From: SB11 sp965222995
GTDB taxonomy: Bacteria > Bacteroidota > Bacteroidia > UBA8524
Assembly (NCBI GenBank): GCA_965222995.1
Contig: OZ244977.1
Coordinates: 2,232,001 to 2,296,000 of the forward strand
Reading direction: 5' to 3'
DNA length: 64,000 nucleotides
A model generated the notes under the pieces. It had not been told where the DNA came from. It made no database searches and saw nothing but the letters and a program-made list of their open reading frames with translations. The position numbers and the translations under genes are program-made. This document shows, in pieces, positions 1 through 10,153 of this stretch (positions within the stretch are counted from its first letter, which is position 1; every line of letters begins with the position of its first letter).

Positions 1-2
1 AC

Positions 3-1691
3 CATAGAATAAATTTAAGGCTTGAATATCAGATTGATTCGAATAATTCTATAATTGCTACCCCAAGACTTAGCTTGCAAGCCCAAAACAGTAAAAACAA
101 TCTTAACGGTTTAAGCACACTACAAACTGAACAAGCCATAAACAGTTTGATAAATAATAATGGTGCATCGGTAGAAGGATATAATTTTAGCAATAATCTT
201 TTGTTGCGCCACAAGTTTGCCAAAAGGGGGCGCACAATATCACTTAATATTGGTACTGATTTTAGTAATCAAGATGCGGATAATTATCTTTTATCTGTAA
301 ACGAGTTTTACCGTACTATTACCATTAGTGATTCTATAGACCAAATTGCTGATAACGTAAGTGATGGGAACACATTATCTACCAGAATAATCTACACTGA
401 GGCTATAGGTAAAAAGGGACTTTTACAAATAAACTACGATTGGAGAAGCAGGTTTAATGAAACCGATAGATTTACTTTTAATAATACTAATGGAGAATAT
501 ACCGGGATTGACAGTACACTTTCAAACGCTTTTACTAATGACTATACAACAAACCAAGGAGGTGTAGACTACTCTTACACTATAGGCAAAGGAAAAAGTA
601 TTTCTGTCGGGGCAGATTATCAATATGCTATTTTAGATGTGGACCAAAAATTCCCAAATGAAGTAAATATTAATAGAAGCTTTACCAATATTCTTCCCAA
701 CATTTCTATACGTTATGCTATCAGCAAAACTAAAAATTTCAGGTTAAGGTATAGAACAAGAACTAATGCACCAACAGCAACACAGTTGCAAAGTGTTGTA
801 AACAACACCAACCCTATTTTACTAAGTACAGGTAATCCTAACTTAAGGCAAGAGTATAATCATTTTGCTTTTGCCAGATACCGTTTAGCCAATCCACAAA
901 AAGGGCGCATGTTGTTTTTAATATTATTAGGCTCTTTAACCCAAGATTATATTAGTAACTCAACTGTAATTGCAGAAAATGATACGGTAATAAACGGGGT
1001 AACACTTAATAGGGGCACACAATTAACTACACCTGTAAACCTAAATGGCAACTGGAATACCAGAGCATTTGTTTTCTATAGCTTTCCAATTAAACCCATT
1101 AAATCTAACTTTAATACAAGGTCTGGTGTTAGATATTCTAGGGTACCCGCTTTAATAAATAATGAAACAAATTTTAGCAACACCACTACTTTTACTGAGC
1201 AGGTAACTATAAGCAGTAATATTAGTGAAAAAGTAGACTTTACTTTAGGCTATAGTGCAAACTATAACATAGTTAAAAATACTATTTTACCTGAGCTTAA
1301 TAACAATTTTTTTTACCACACTGCTACAGCAAAATTTACATGGATATTTTGGAAAGGTATTGTATTTAGAACAGATGTCAACCAAACCTTGTATACAGGT
1401 TTAACGGATGCTTTTAACCAAGATTTTTTATTGTGGAATGCATCACTAGGTAAAAAATTCTTGAAAGGAAATGCAGGTGAGCTTTCACTAAGTGTTTTTG
1501 ATATACTTAACCAAAACAACAACATTAACCGCGAGGTTACACAAACTTTTGTTGAAGACACTAGAACGCAGGTACTAAATCGTTATTTCATGCTAACTTT
1601 TACTTATACACTTAGAGCCTACAAAACAGGAAGTAAAGAAGAGAATCAGAATATGCAGCGTAGGTACAACCGCTGGAAACAAAGAAGATAA
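3..1691 (+). CDS. Outer-membrane beta-barrel receptor, C-terminal part (5' truncated by window)
   Basis: The reading frame is open from the left edge of the window, so the gene begins upstream; the first in-frame start-like codon (TTG, 75) is internal. About 560 residues are visible. They are a long run of alternating polar and hydrophobic strands, rich in Asn, Thr and aromatic residues, interrupted by turns, ending in a short basic tail. The opening residues (HRINLRLEY..SIIATPRLS) match the barrel part of the Bacteroidota outer membrane beta-barrel family that resembles TonB-dependent receptors (PF14905 type). No plug domain or signal peptide can be seen because the N-terminus is missing. 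It converges with the next gene with no intergenic base. Substrate unknown. Confidence 0.8.
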   Translation, partial: HRINLRLEYQIDSNNSIIATPRLSLQAQNSKNNLNGLSTLQTEQAINSLINNNGASVEGYNFSNNLLLRHKFAKRGRTISLNIGTDFSNQDADNYLLSVNEFYRTITISDSIDQIADNVSDGNTLSTRIIYTEAIGKKGLLQINYDWRSRFNETDRFTFNNTNGEYTGIDSTLSNAFTNDYTTNQGGVDYSYTIGKGKSISVGADYQYAILDVDQKFPNEVNINRSFTNILPNISIRYAISKTKNFRLRYRTRTNAPTATQLQSVVNNTNPILLSTGNPNLRQEYNHFAFARYRLANPQKGRMLFLILLGSLTQDYISNSTVIAENDTVINGVTLNRGTQLTTPVNLNGNWNTRAFVFYSFPIKPIKSNFNTRSGVRYSRVPALINNETNFSNTTTFTEQVTISSNISEKVDFTLGYSANYNIVKNTILPELNNNFFYHTATAKFTWIFWKGIVFRTDVNQTLYTGLTDAFNQDFLLWNASLGKKFLKGNAGELSLSVFDILNQNNNINREVTQTFVEDTRTQVLNRYFMLTFTYTLRAYKTGSKEENQNMQRRYNRWKQRR

Positions 1692-2396
1692 TTACTCTTT
1701 TTTTGGTGTATAGAGTACCCCCAACCTAAAATCGAACAAGTTCACGTCCAGCCCAAAAGAAGAGTTATTTCTATTGCCGGCATAATTAGCAAACTCAGGA
1801 ATTAATGTTTGGGTATAATAAAGGTTACCGATATTAAGAGTTAACTGCCAACTTTTAGTAATATTTACATAAACACCGGGGTTGATATTTGCCGACAATA
1901 TTCTCACAGGATACCTTTGGTCAAAGTCTTGAAAAACACTATCGTTTACTGATGCAAAGTTTCTTTGCACAATCCATGAATTTCCAACGCCTATCTGTCC
2001 TTGTAAAAATAAGCCTATTACATTCTTTTCATTAACGGCATAGTAACGTCTTGCTCCAACGCCCAGTTGCATAGTAAATGTTGATGAAAAAATATCTTGT
2101 TCCGTTTTATTAGTTAAATTGTCTGTAACCAAATCCCTTATAAAGCTGGCATATTCAACATTTAAAGCCCCGTATAAAAGTGTTTTTGGAGTAATAAACT
2201 CCCCTGCCATTATACCTGCATTAAATCCGTTTGAATAGCTGTTTGCAAAATCTGTGGTAGAACGGCTTATACTATTACGAGAGTTAGCAAAAGAAAACTC
2301 TCCGCCAATAACCGACTGCCTTGTACTATATTGTGCTTTTATACTAAAAAACACTGCTACTAAAACTGCTATTAGTATATATTTTTTACTCTTCAT
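1692..2396 (-). CDS. Putative outer-membrane beta-barrel protein (234 aa)
   Basis: The protein starts with a clear signal peptide (basic MKSKK, hydrophobic segment to about residue 20, cleavage after IKA). The rest is amphipathic strands ending in LFDFRLGVLYTP, as expected of a small outer-membrane barrel of the OmpA/OmpW size class. I recognise no named family. Its start overlaps the end of the upstream gene (2386-3126) by 11 bases, so the two are co-translated. It converges with the barrel gene on the plus strand. The partner encodes the same kind of protein, so the pair may form a related envelope unit; function unknown. Confidence 0.7.
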   Translation of the reverse strand: MKSKKYILIAVLVAVFFSIKAQYSTRQSVIGGEFSFANSRNSISRSTTDFANSYSNGFNAGIMAGEFITPKTLLYGALNVEYASFIRDLVTDNLTNKTEQDIFSSTFTMQLGVGARRYYAVNEKNVIGLFLQGQIGVGNSWIVQRNFASVNDSVFQDFDQRYPVRILSANINPGVYVNITKSWQLTLNIGNLYYTQTLIPEFANYAGNRNNSSFGLDVNLFDFRLGVLYTPKKE

Positions 2397-3126
2397 CTTC
2401 TGAAATTATTAAAAGATTAACCCCTATAAATAGCCCCGTTGCTACATTATTAAACTCAAACTTGTGTCCCCTCTCCTTGGCATCACCAACATTAGAGCGC
2501 ACAATGGTATTGTATGTATATCTGTAATTAACTGGGTTGATACCAAAGCTTACTGATAAATTGGGCTTAACAAAGTATTGTAATTGAGTAACCCAACTTG
2601 CAGATATAAACTGCTCTCTATTTTGTTGGGGTTTATCAGTCTCAAATAATCCTGCAAGCTGGTCACCGGTGGCAGAAGTACCCCAACTGGGTTGTATACC
2701 ATTTACCCAGTATAGTCTTGGTCGTATGGGGTAAAGATGCTGAACATAAAAACCAAACTCAAAATCCAACTTAAAACCCTTTTCCTCAATATTAATAGTT
2801 CTGCCAAGGGTATCCTGAAATATCCTGTTAAAAGTTTCACCTTTATACTCCACCACACTATAAAAGCCTGCTTGCCATCGTTTACTTAAAAAAATACCGA
2901 CTTGCGGAGCTAAACGGAAAAAGCTTTTGGTTTCTGTTCCCTTAGTAGGGTCAGTTGGCAATTGTCCTCTTTGTCTGCTAAAAGATAAACTTCCTCCCAA
3001 CATAAAATCTCCTGCTTTGGGTTGGGCTTCCACAAAAAATGAAAATCCAATAAAAAAAACCAAAACTATAAACTTTAATGCCCTTCTATTTCGTTCTTTA
3101 TCCAAGTTGTAAAAATTATTTTTCAA
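2386..3126 (-). CDS. Putative outer-membrane beta-barrel protein (246 aa)
   Basis: N-terminal basic stretch followed by a hydrophobic segment (about residues 17-33, FIVLVFFIGFSFFVEA) reads as a signal peptide, although the cytoplasmic leader is long and the true start may be internal. The mature part opens with GDFMLGGSLSFSRQ and continues as repeated beta-strand segments; it ends in an acidic SEDEE tail. First gene of a two-gene minus-strand unit, overlapping its downstream partner by 11 bases. No family recognised with certainty; it resembles Bacteroidota outer-membrane proteins of unknown role. Confidence 0.65.
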   Translation of the reverse strand: MKNNFYNLDKERNRRALKFIVLVFFIGFSFFVEAQPKAGDFMLGGSLSFSRQRGQLPTDPTKGTETKSFFRLAPQVGIFLSKRWQAGFYSVVEYKGETFNRIFQDTLGRTINIEEKGFKLDFEFGFYVQHLYPIRPRLYWVNGIQPSWGTSATGDQLAGLFETDKPQQNREQFISASWVTQLQYFVKPNLSVSFGINPVNYRYTYNTIVRSNVGDAKERGHKFEFNNVATGLFIGVNLLIISEDEE

Positions 3127-3219
3127 GCCTGTAAAATAGACTTGTTAATTTAACTAAATATTATGGTGTCACACTAGCTTTTTATAACTTACAGCACCTT
3201 TTTTAAGCCTTTAAGCCCT

Positions 3220-6200
3220 ATGATTAACAAAATCAATGCCCGTTTTATTGTATTGGTGGCAATTGTTATGCTCACCGCTTGCTCTCGCAAACCTGAAAAC
3301 ATGGTAAGTTTCGTTAAAAATTTTAATGAAACCGTAAGAACCCAACAAAACCTGATATTTACTTTTAACCATGATATTATTGACTCTGATAAGATTGGCG
3401 ATTGGGATAGTGTAGAGTATGTAAAGTTTTCACCGGAAGTAAAAGGGCGTTTCAGGTGGTCTGCTGCAAACGAGCTTATTTTTTCACCTGCAAAAGGCTT
3501 TGCACCCAGCACAGACTATAAGGGTGAGTTTACCAAAGAGGTTTTAAAAAAGGCTAAAAATAAAAAGTTGTACTTGGGTGAAGAGTACGAAAGCATCTCT
3601 TTTCATACTGAGTATTTAACTCCACAGGATGTGAGTGCTTTTTGGGCAAAAGGCAACAGCGGTAGCGGGGTAGTTATTCGTTTAGGTATAAGTTTCAATT
3701 ACAAGGTAAACCCCAAACAGTTAAAAGACTTTTTAGATATATCTATTGGTGATAAAAAAGCATCATTCACACTAGACAATACCAATATTGCCGATGAGAT
3801 TTTTTTAACTATAAACGGTACTCCTTTCGGTAAAGAACAATCACTTATAAAAGTTAAGTTTTTAAAAGGTATACAAATAGCAGGTGGAGAATACAAAACT
3901 AAAGAAGAGTTTGAGCTTGCTCAGGTACTTTCATCAAGATTTGATTTACAAATAACCAATGTTGAAAGTGGTTTTAAAGACAACAAAGGCTATATACGTG
4001 TAGTTACTTCACAAGAAATTGAACCTGAAAACCTTGAAAAAGCCTATACCGTATCTCCCAATGTAGATAGTAAAGCTGAAGTAACTGAAAATGGGTTGTT
4101 AATTACAGGCGAATTTGTAGTAAACCAGGTTTATACACTAATACTGAAAAAGCAGTTTTTAAAAGGGAGTATAGGCGGAACACTAAAAGAAGATTCTCAA
4201 CATGAAGTTAGCTTTGGTGAATTGCCACCCAGCATTGGATTCAGAAATAAAAAAGCCCTTTATTTAAGCAAATCAGGAAGTAAGAATATTGGTGTTGATA
4301 TAGTTAATATACCCGAAGTACGCGTTAGAGTTTACAAAATTTACGAAAACAATATCTTGGCATACATGCGTGGCAATAGTTATTACAACTATTACTACGG
4401 CGATTATTACGATGAATACGAAAGCAATTCGGGCTATACATATAGCATAGATAATAGAGGCATTTATAGCAGTGAGGTACTAGATAGAACGGTAAAAACG
4501 AAAAATTTACCCAGAGTAAACGGTATTACGGCTTTTAATTTTGATTTACCCAAAATTGACAATTTTAAGGGTATATACTTAGTCCATATCTCTTCAAAAA
4601 CCGATTATTACTTAAACGCTACCAAACTGGTATCGGTATCGGATATTGGCTTAATCACTAAGCAGGCTGATGATGATTTATTTATCTATGCAAACTCTAT
4701 TCTCACAGCACAGGCATTAAGCAATGTTGATTTACATGTAATAAGTAAAAACAATCAGGATGTTGTGCAAGTAAAAACCAATAGCGAGGGTATAGCTATA
4801 GTAAAGGACTATAAAAAGAAGTTAAAACACTTTAAAACAGCAATGATTACCGCTAAAAAAGGCAGTGATTTTAACTTTTTGCTGTTTAGCCACACAGGTG
4901 TTGAAACATCAAGGTTTGATGTAAGCGGAAAGAGAGACCACAAAACAGGCTTAGATGTTTTTATCTATGGAGACCGCAATATTTACCGCCCGGGTGAAAA
5001 AGTATATTTCAATACCATAGTACGTGATAAAGCTTGGAACCCTGCTGCGGATATACCTCTGAAAGTGAAAGTTATTATGCCTAACGGTAAAGAGTATTCA
5101 TCTATACGAAAAAATACCAATACACAAGGAGCAGTTGCAGGAAAATTTGATATTTCAGTATCAGCGGTAACAGGTAACTATACCATAGAAGTTTATAACG
5201 GTAACGATGTATTATTAGCCTCAAAACGGATTGGCATTGAAGAATTTATGCCCGACCGTATAAAATCTACCCTAACAACAGATAAAGATAAATACCAGCT
5301 TACTGATAATATTACAGCATCTATCGAAGCTGTAAACTATTTTGGCCCACCTGCTGCAAAAAGAAATTATGAAATAGATTTCTCCCTTTCACGTAAGCAA
5401 TTCAGCCCTAAGAACTTTAGTGAGTATAATTTCCATATAAGTACAAAACAAACATTTAGCAGAATATTCAGGACAGGTAAAACAGATGATGCCGGAATGG
5501 CAAAAGAACTTATTAAACTACCTGCTACCTATAAAGATATGGGCGTTTTGCAAGCCAAACTATATGCTACGGTTTTTGATGAAAGTGGTCGCCCTGTAAA
5601 CCGTTCAAAACGAGTAGATGTATTTACCCAAAAAACTATGTTTGGTATCCATTTGGACGATTATTATTTGCGTGTAAACCAACCTATGAAAACCCAATTG
5701 GTGGCTGTGAATAAAAACGGGAAACTGGTTAACGGTGCAAAAGCGGAGGTTGAAGTAATACGCTACGTGTGGCAAAATGTACTTACCCGCTACGGTAGAA
5801 GCTATCGCTACAAATCTAAGCGTGTAGAAAAAGTAATGAGTAAAAAGATTGTTACTTTTAAAAGAGGAAAATATACAGTTAGTTTTATCCCTCCCGTTTC
5901 AGGAAGTTATGAAGTACGGGTTAGGCGCATAGGTGCAGAACGCTTTGTTTCAAGTTGGTTTTATGCCTACCGCTGGGGGAGTACGCTAAACACTTCTTTT
6001 GATGTAAATACCGAAGGTGCGGTGGATATAGTTTTTGATAAAGAAAAGTATGAGGTAGGCGATAAAGCCAAAATACTATTTAAAACACCATTTATAGGTA
6101 AACTACTGGTAACGCTAGAACGTAACGGCATTTTTGAGCATAGAGTAGTACAAACCGACAAAAAATCAGCTGAAATAACCTTTAACGTTAAAGATGAATA

Positions 6201-8664
6201 CCTACCCAATATATATGTTTCGGCAACTCTTATAAAACCACTAGAAAACAGTGGTATCCCGTTGATGGTAGCACATGGCTACGCCAATTTGAATGTAGAA
6301 AAGAAAGCAACTATTTTACCAGTTGAGATAAAGGCAGTAAAAAAATCCCGCTCAACCAGAAAACAAAAGATAACCATTAAAACCAAAGCTGAGCGTAATA
6401 TACAAGTAACTCTTGCCGTAGTTGATGAAGGTATACTAGCCCTTAAAAACTTTAAAACGCCCGACCCACATGGGCATTTTTATGCTAAACGTGCTTTAGA
6501 AGTAAGCAGTTACGATTTATACCCTTACCTGTTCCCAGAAATGACCTCAAGAAGGAGTAGTAGCGGTGGTGATGGATACGACTTAGAAAAAAGGGTTAAC
6601 CCGCTAAGCAATAATAGAGTTAAACTGGTAGCTTTTTGGAGTGGTATTTTGAAAACGAATAGCAATGGAATAGCGACCTACGTAATTGATATACCCAAGT
6701 TTAGCGGTGATTTACGCATAATGGCTGTAGCCTATAAAAACAAAGCATTCGGCTCTGCCAGTACCAACATGAAGGTGGCAGACCCATTGGTAGTAACATC
6801 CGGCTTGCCACGTTTCTTCTCACCGGGCGATGAAATAGAAATGCCAATAAATATTAGTAACACTACAGCAAAAAATGCAAATGCTAAAGTAAGTGTGAAA
6901 CTAAGTGGTCCCGTTGAAGCGGTAGCTGGAGGAAGCCAAAATATTACAGTAAAAGCCAACAAAGAAAACAGAGCAATAGTTAAACTAAAAGCCAAAGCCC
7001 AAATGGGTGAAGCCAAAGTTAAGGTAAGTGTGAAAGGATTGGGAGAAACTTTTGTTGATGAAACTGAAATTACCGTGCGTCCGTCCACCTCATTGCTGAA
7101 AACTTCTGTATCAGGGCAAATGAAGGGTGGTGAAACCAAAACACTTGAAATGAATGCCGACTATATACCCTCTTCCATTGAGAGTAAATTGGTTATCAGC
7201 AAAAATCCAATGGCTGAGTTTATTGACCGTTTTGACTATTTAATTGGCTATCCGCATGGTTGCGTAGAGCAAACCGTTTCAAAAGCATTCCCACAACTAT
7301 ACTTTGCCGATTTTGTGAAAAACTCAGCCGATAAAACCAAAGTAAAGTTACGTAGTAGTGAAAATGAAATGAATCCTGCGTTTAATGTTCGCGAAGCTAT
7401 ACGTAAGCTGCAAGGTATGCAGTTATATAATGGCGGAATGACTTATTGGGCAGGCAGTTACCACGAAACTTGGTGGGGTTCTGCCTATGCGGCTCACTTT
7501 TTATTGGAAGCCAAAAAAGCAGGCTACGATGTAGATAATAATGTGTTGGATAAGCTTTTAAGCTATGTAAACTATAAAGCTAACACCAAAAAAATATATA
7601 GCTACAGATATTACACAAATGGGGCATACACAATGAAAAAATATGTTGCCCGTGAAGTAATTTACAGCTTATACGTACTAGGCAGAGCTGGCAGACCCAA
7701 CCGCGCCGTAATGAACTACTATAAAGGCAATAAAGAGTTACTTACCAACGATTCGAGATATATGCTTGCAGGTGCTTATGCTATAATTGGAGACCGAGCC
7801 TCGTTTAAAGAACTAATACCAAAAGGCTACTATGAATATGATTTAACTAAAAGCACAGGGGGCAGTTTTTATTCGCCCATCCGTAATTTGGCTATTTCGC
7901 TACATGCTTTGGTTGAAAGTAATATAGAACACCCCCAAATACCTGTTTTGGCACGTAATTTATCAGTACAGTTAAAAAATAGCAGGTACTTAAATACCCA
8001 AGAGTTAGCATTCTCATTTTTAGCCTTGGGTAAATTGGCAAAAAATGCAAATAAAGCCAATGTTTCGGCAACCATAAAAGTAAACGGAAAAGTAATAGGC
8101 AATTTTGCTAATAAAGACCTAAGCATCGGTAACGCCAAGCTTAAGGGTAGAAATGTAACTATATCATCATCAGGTAAAGGGGCTATTTATTATTACTATG
8201 AAACAGAAGGCTTGAGTAGCACAGGAAAATATGTTGAGGAGGATAATTATTTACGTGTACGTAAGGATTTCTTTAACCGCTACGGGCAAAGAATAATAGG
8301 CAACACATTCAAACAAAACGATTTGATAGTAGTGCGTATCTCAATAGTAGCCATGCAGAATATGGATATTGACAATGTAGTTGTAACTGATATGCTGCCT
8401 GCCGGTTTTGAAATTGAAAACCCACGGATTACTGAAGGCAGAGATTTTGACTGGACTAATAACCGAGCATACCCACAGCATTTTGATGTGAGGGATGATA
8501 GAATTAACTTTTTCTTAGACCCTAGTAATAGGGAAAGGTATTTATACTATACGGTACGAGCCGTAACCAAAGGGAAATACCGCATGGGGCCTATAAGTGC
8601 TGATGCCATGTATAATGGAGAGTACCACTCTTACCACGGAGCCGGTGAAATTACTATAGAGTAA
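3220..8664 (+). CDS. Bacterial alpha-2-macroglobulin lipoprotein with intact thioester
   Basis: A 1814-residue protein, the usual size for the family. Residues 1-21 form a lipoprotein signal with lipobox LTAC (Cys21), so it is anchored in the periplasm or outer membrane. Macroglobulin repeats follow; the MG motif DRNIYRPGEKV is at about 585-595. The A2M core marker VVDEGIL is at about 1068. The thioester motif is complete: Cys1348-Val-Glu-Gln1351 in YPHGCVEQ, followed by the helical thioester domain. Known family role: a protease trap that covalently captures proteases attacking the envelope. There is no neighbouring penicillin-binding protein 1C, unlike many proteobacterial loci. An unusually tyrosine-rich stretch (about residues 388-410) could be a surface loop. 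It is a single gene with no operon partner. Confidence 0.95.
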   Translation: MINKINARFIVLVAIVMLTACSRKPENMVSFVKNFNETVRTQQNLIFTFNHDIIDSDKIGDWDSVEYVKFSPEVKGRFRWSAANELIFSPAKGFAPSTDYKGEFTKEVLKKAKNKKLYLGEEYESISFHTEYLTPQDVSAFWAKGNSGSGVVIRLGISFNYKVNPKQLKDFLDISIGDKKASFTLDNTNIADEIFLTINGTPFGKEQSLIKVKFLKGIQIAGGEYKTKEEFELAQVLSSRFDLQITNVESGFKDNKGYIRVVTSQEIEPENLEKAYTVSPNVDSKAEVTENGLLITGEFVVNQVYTLILKKQFLKGSIGGTLKEDSQHEVSFGELPPSIGFRNKKALYLSKSGSKNIGVDIVNIPEVRVRVYKIYENNILAYMRGNSYYNYYYGDYYDEYESNSGYTYSIDNRGIYSSEVLDRTVKTKNLPRVNGITAFNFDLPKIDNFKGIYLVHISSKTDYYLNATKLVSVSDIGLITKQADDDLFIYANSILTAQALSNVDLHVISKNNQDVVQVKTNSEGIAIVKDYKKKLKHFKTAMITAKKGSDFNFLLFSHTGVETSRFDVSGKRDHKTGLDVFIYGDRNIYRPGEKVYFNTIVRDKAWNPAADIPLKVKVIMPNGKEYSSIRKNTNTQGAVAGKFDISVSAVTGNYTIEVYNGNDVLLASKRIGIEEFMPDRIKSTLTTDKDKYQLTDNITASIEAVNYFGPPAAKRNYEIDFSLSRKQFSPKNFSEYNFHISTKQTFSRIFRTGKTDDAGMAKELIKLPATYKDMGVLQAKLYATVFDESGRPVNRSKRVDVFTQKTMFGIHLDDYYLRVNQPMKTQLVAVNKNGKLVNGAKAEVEVIRYVWQNVLTRYGRSYRYKSKRVEKVMSKKIVTFKRGKYTVSFIPPVSGSYEVRVRRIGAERFVSSWFYAYRWGSTLNTSFDVNTEGAVDIVFDKEKYEVGDKAKILFKTPFIGKLLVTLERNGIFEHRVVQTDKKSAEITFNVKDEYLPNIYVSATLIKPLENSGIPLMVAHGYANLNVEKKATILPVEIKAVKKSRSTRKQKITIKTKAERNIQVTLAVVDEGILALKNFKTPDPHGHFYAKRALEVSSYDLYPYLFPEMTSRRSSSGGDGYDLEKRVNPLSNNRVKLVAFWSGILKTNSNGIATYVIDIPKFSGDLRIMAVAYKNKAFGSASTNMKVADPLVVTSGLPRFFSPGDEIEMPINISNTTAKNANAKVSVKLSGPVEAVAGGSQNITVKANKENRAIVKLKAKAQMGEAKVKVSVKGLGETFVDETEITVRPSTSLLKTSVSGQMKGGETKTLEMNADYIPSSIESKLVISKNPMAEFIDRFDYLIGYPHGCVEQTVSKAFPQLYFADFVKNSADKTKVKLRSSENEMNPAFNVREAIRKLQGMQLYNGGMTYWAGSYHETWWGSAYAAHFLLEAKKAGYDVDNNVLDKLLSYVNYKANTKKIYSYRYYTNGAYTMKKYVAREVIYSLYVLGRAGRPNRAVMNYYKGNKELLTNDSRYMLAGAYAIIGDRASFKELIPKGYYEYDLTKSTGGSFYSPIRNLAISLHALVESNIEHPQIPVLARNLSVQLKNSRYLNTQELAFSFLALGKLAKNANKANVSATIKVNGKVIGNFANKDLSIGNAKLKGRNVTISSSGKGAIYYYYETEGLSSTGKYVEEDNYLRVRKDFFNRYGQRIIGNTFKQNDLIVVRISIVAMQNMDIDNVVVTDMLPAGFEIENPRITEGRDFDWTNNRAYPQHFDVRDDRINFFLDPSNRERYLYYTVRAVTKGKYRMGPISADAMYNGEYHSYHGAGEITIE

Positions 8665-8695
8665 GGTTTAAATGGTTCAACATAATAACTGTATA

Positions 8696-8764
8696 AGATT
8701 ACTTCGTTATTCCTCCTCGTAATGACGTGCGGAGGGTAGTCATGCTGAACTTGTTTCAGTATCT
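8696..8764. repeat. Degenerate intergenic palindromic repeat
   Basis: Bases 8696-8727 are a diverged version of the right arm of the inverted repeat at 51085-51163 (both read AGATT.CTTCGT..TTCCT.....AATGACG). The adjoining 8739-8764 segment (GTCATGCTGAACTTGTTTCA...) is another short phrase I know to recur in intergenic DNA of this phylum. It lies between the A2M gene and the convergent T9SS plug gene. It encodes nothing. Confidence 0.6.
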
Positions 8765-8794
8765 GTGTGGGGAAGGAAAATAAAAAGGGAGGTC

Positions 8795-10081
8795 TTATCT
8801 CTTAGTTGATGATGAATTGAGGCGTTTAAAGCCTAATAATTCATGGTAGTCTAAAAACTGGTTACGTACATAATAAAATATGTAGTAATCGTTTTCAGTA
8901 TTCATATAATTACCCTCGGTAAAAACAGTTTCGGGCAATTCACCTTTTTTTTGGGGAGTGGTAACATATATATAGTCATAAAAACCTTGTTTTAGCAAAG
9001 CTTTCCCTTGGTATGCCTTTATTTTTGGGTTATATGACATTTTAAATTCTTCTTGTATACGCCAATCGGTAAGCCCACCCATCAGATATACACTATCGGG
9101 TAACGGACTGGGTGTTTGCAATGTAAAGTATACCCAAGTATAGTCTCCGTCAATATCTCCGTTGTTACCATCTTTATTGGCTATAACCCGTTTACCGTTA
9201 AAATCTACAATATTTACGTGGCGCTTAAATGCTCTGGGTTCATCAGCATTTAAAACAGCTTGATATACTCCGTTTTCAAAAAACTTTTTTTGCACGTTTA
9301 TGCTGGCAAACCTTAAACTCCGTGTATCGAAAAAGCGAAACTCGTTAATACCTCCAAATACGTTTTCTTCCTCATAATTGTATGTAAGGTTAGAACCGTT
9401 TACAAATTGAGGTTTTAAATCTGTAACGGCATTATCTTGCCAGTAGTTTTGCATAATAACCACTTTAGTATCTTCAAACGGATTAACTATTATTGTGCCT
9501 TTGGTATTAGCTACAAAATCGACCTCTTGTTTGTTAAAACGATAATCAGGACGAGTAGCAGGTATTACATTTCCGCTTAAACCAATTTTACTATCCAACA
9601 CAAAAAACCTGCGCGTAATAACCAAATCTTTCTCATCAAAATTTCTATACACCTTCAATAGATAATTCCCAGAAATTTTAGGTTTCATTTCATTTGAAGG
9701 AAAGTTTAACTGATAGTTGACATATTTTATATAAGTATTATTAGAATACTGAAAGGTATTAATGTTGCCAAACATGGTACCATCCAAATATTGCATGGGT
9801 TGTAAATCACTGGGAGTCCAATCGTTATTACAGTGCACAAAACTATATTGGTAGTAGTCGTTTTCAGTTCCTAATTCATCAAAAACCAGTGTTAGCTGCT
9901 CAATGGCCCCTAATCTGATTACGGGTATTGGGTCTTTGGTTCCTACTTGAAATAATAGAACTGTGCGTATGTCTTCTTCATAAATAAAGTTGTCATACTT
10001 CAATGTCTTTTCATCTTCTGCCTTTAAACCAGCAGCAAAAACAAATAATAGTGATAGCAGAATATATTTCTTAAAAGACAT
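8795..10081 (-). CDS. Type IX secretion system plug protein (DUF5103)
   Basis: From the start at 10081 (MSFKKYILLSLL..) the protein is 428 residues with a clean signal peptide cleaved near residue 20 (GLKAED). The longer frame to 10141 adds 20 residues ahead of that signal and is less likely. Typical DUF5103 landmarks are the opening KTLKYDNFIYEEDIRTVLLF, the SFVHCNNDWTPSDLQPMQY block and repeated beta-sandwich segments. The family includes PlugA-type proteins that close the extracellular side of the SprA translocon of T9SS (established for related Bacteroidota). It lies 72 bases downstream of an ABC-F gene and may be read with it. It agrees with the T9SS cargo at 27571. Confidence 0.88.
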   Translation of the reverse strand: MSFKKYILLSLLFVFAAGLKAEDEKTLKYDNFIYEEDIRTVLLFQVGTKDPIPVIRLGAIEQLTLVFDELGTENDYYQYSFVHCNNDWTPSDLQPMQYLDGTMFGNINTFQYSNNTYIKYVNYQLNFPSNEMKPKISGNYLLKVYRNFDEKDLVITRRFFVLDSKIGLSGNVIPATRPDYRFNKQEVDFVANTKGTIIVNPFEDTKVVIMQNYWQDNAVTDLKPQFVNGSNLTYNYEEENVFGGINEFRFFDTRSLRFASINVQKKFFENGVYQAVLNADEPRAFKRHVNIVDFNGKRVIANKDGNNGDIDGDYTWVYFTLQTPSPLPDSVYLMGGLTDWRIQEEFKMSYNPKIKAYQGKALLKQGFYDYIYVTTPQKKGELPETVFTEGNYMNTENDYYIFYYVRNQFLDYHELLGFKRLNSSSTKR

Positions 10082-10153
10082 GTATTTTAAATTTATTGAG
10101 CTTACTAAGAAGACCCTTATGAGAGTAATAAACGTTGCCAAATTGCTTTAGCC

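Noticed and set aside
32..90. TTG at 75 as gene start of the left-edge receptor
   Set aside because: The frame is open to the window edge and the upstream residues match the family, so the gene is truncated and TTG is an internal Leu.
6732..7139. 135-codon minus-strand ORF inside the A2M gene
   Set aside because: Antisense shadow of conserved macroglobulin sequence; Ser/Thr/Leu-rich without structure or start context.
8728..8764. Candidate ECF promoter at the GTAATGACG word
   Set aside because: The ATGACG is part of a dispersed palindromic repeat and has no CGCAAGT partner at 15 bases.
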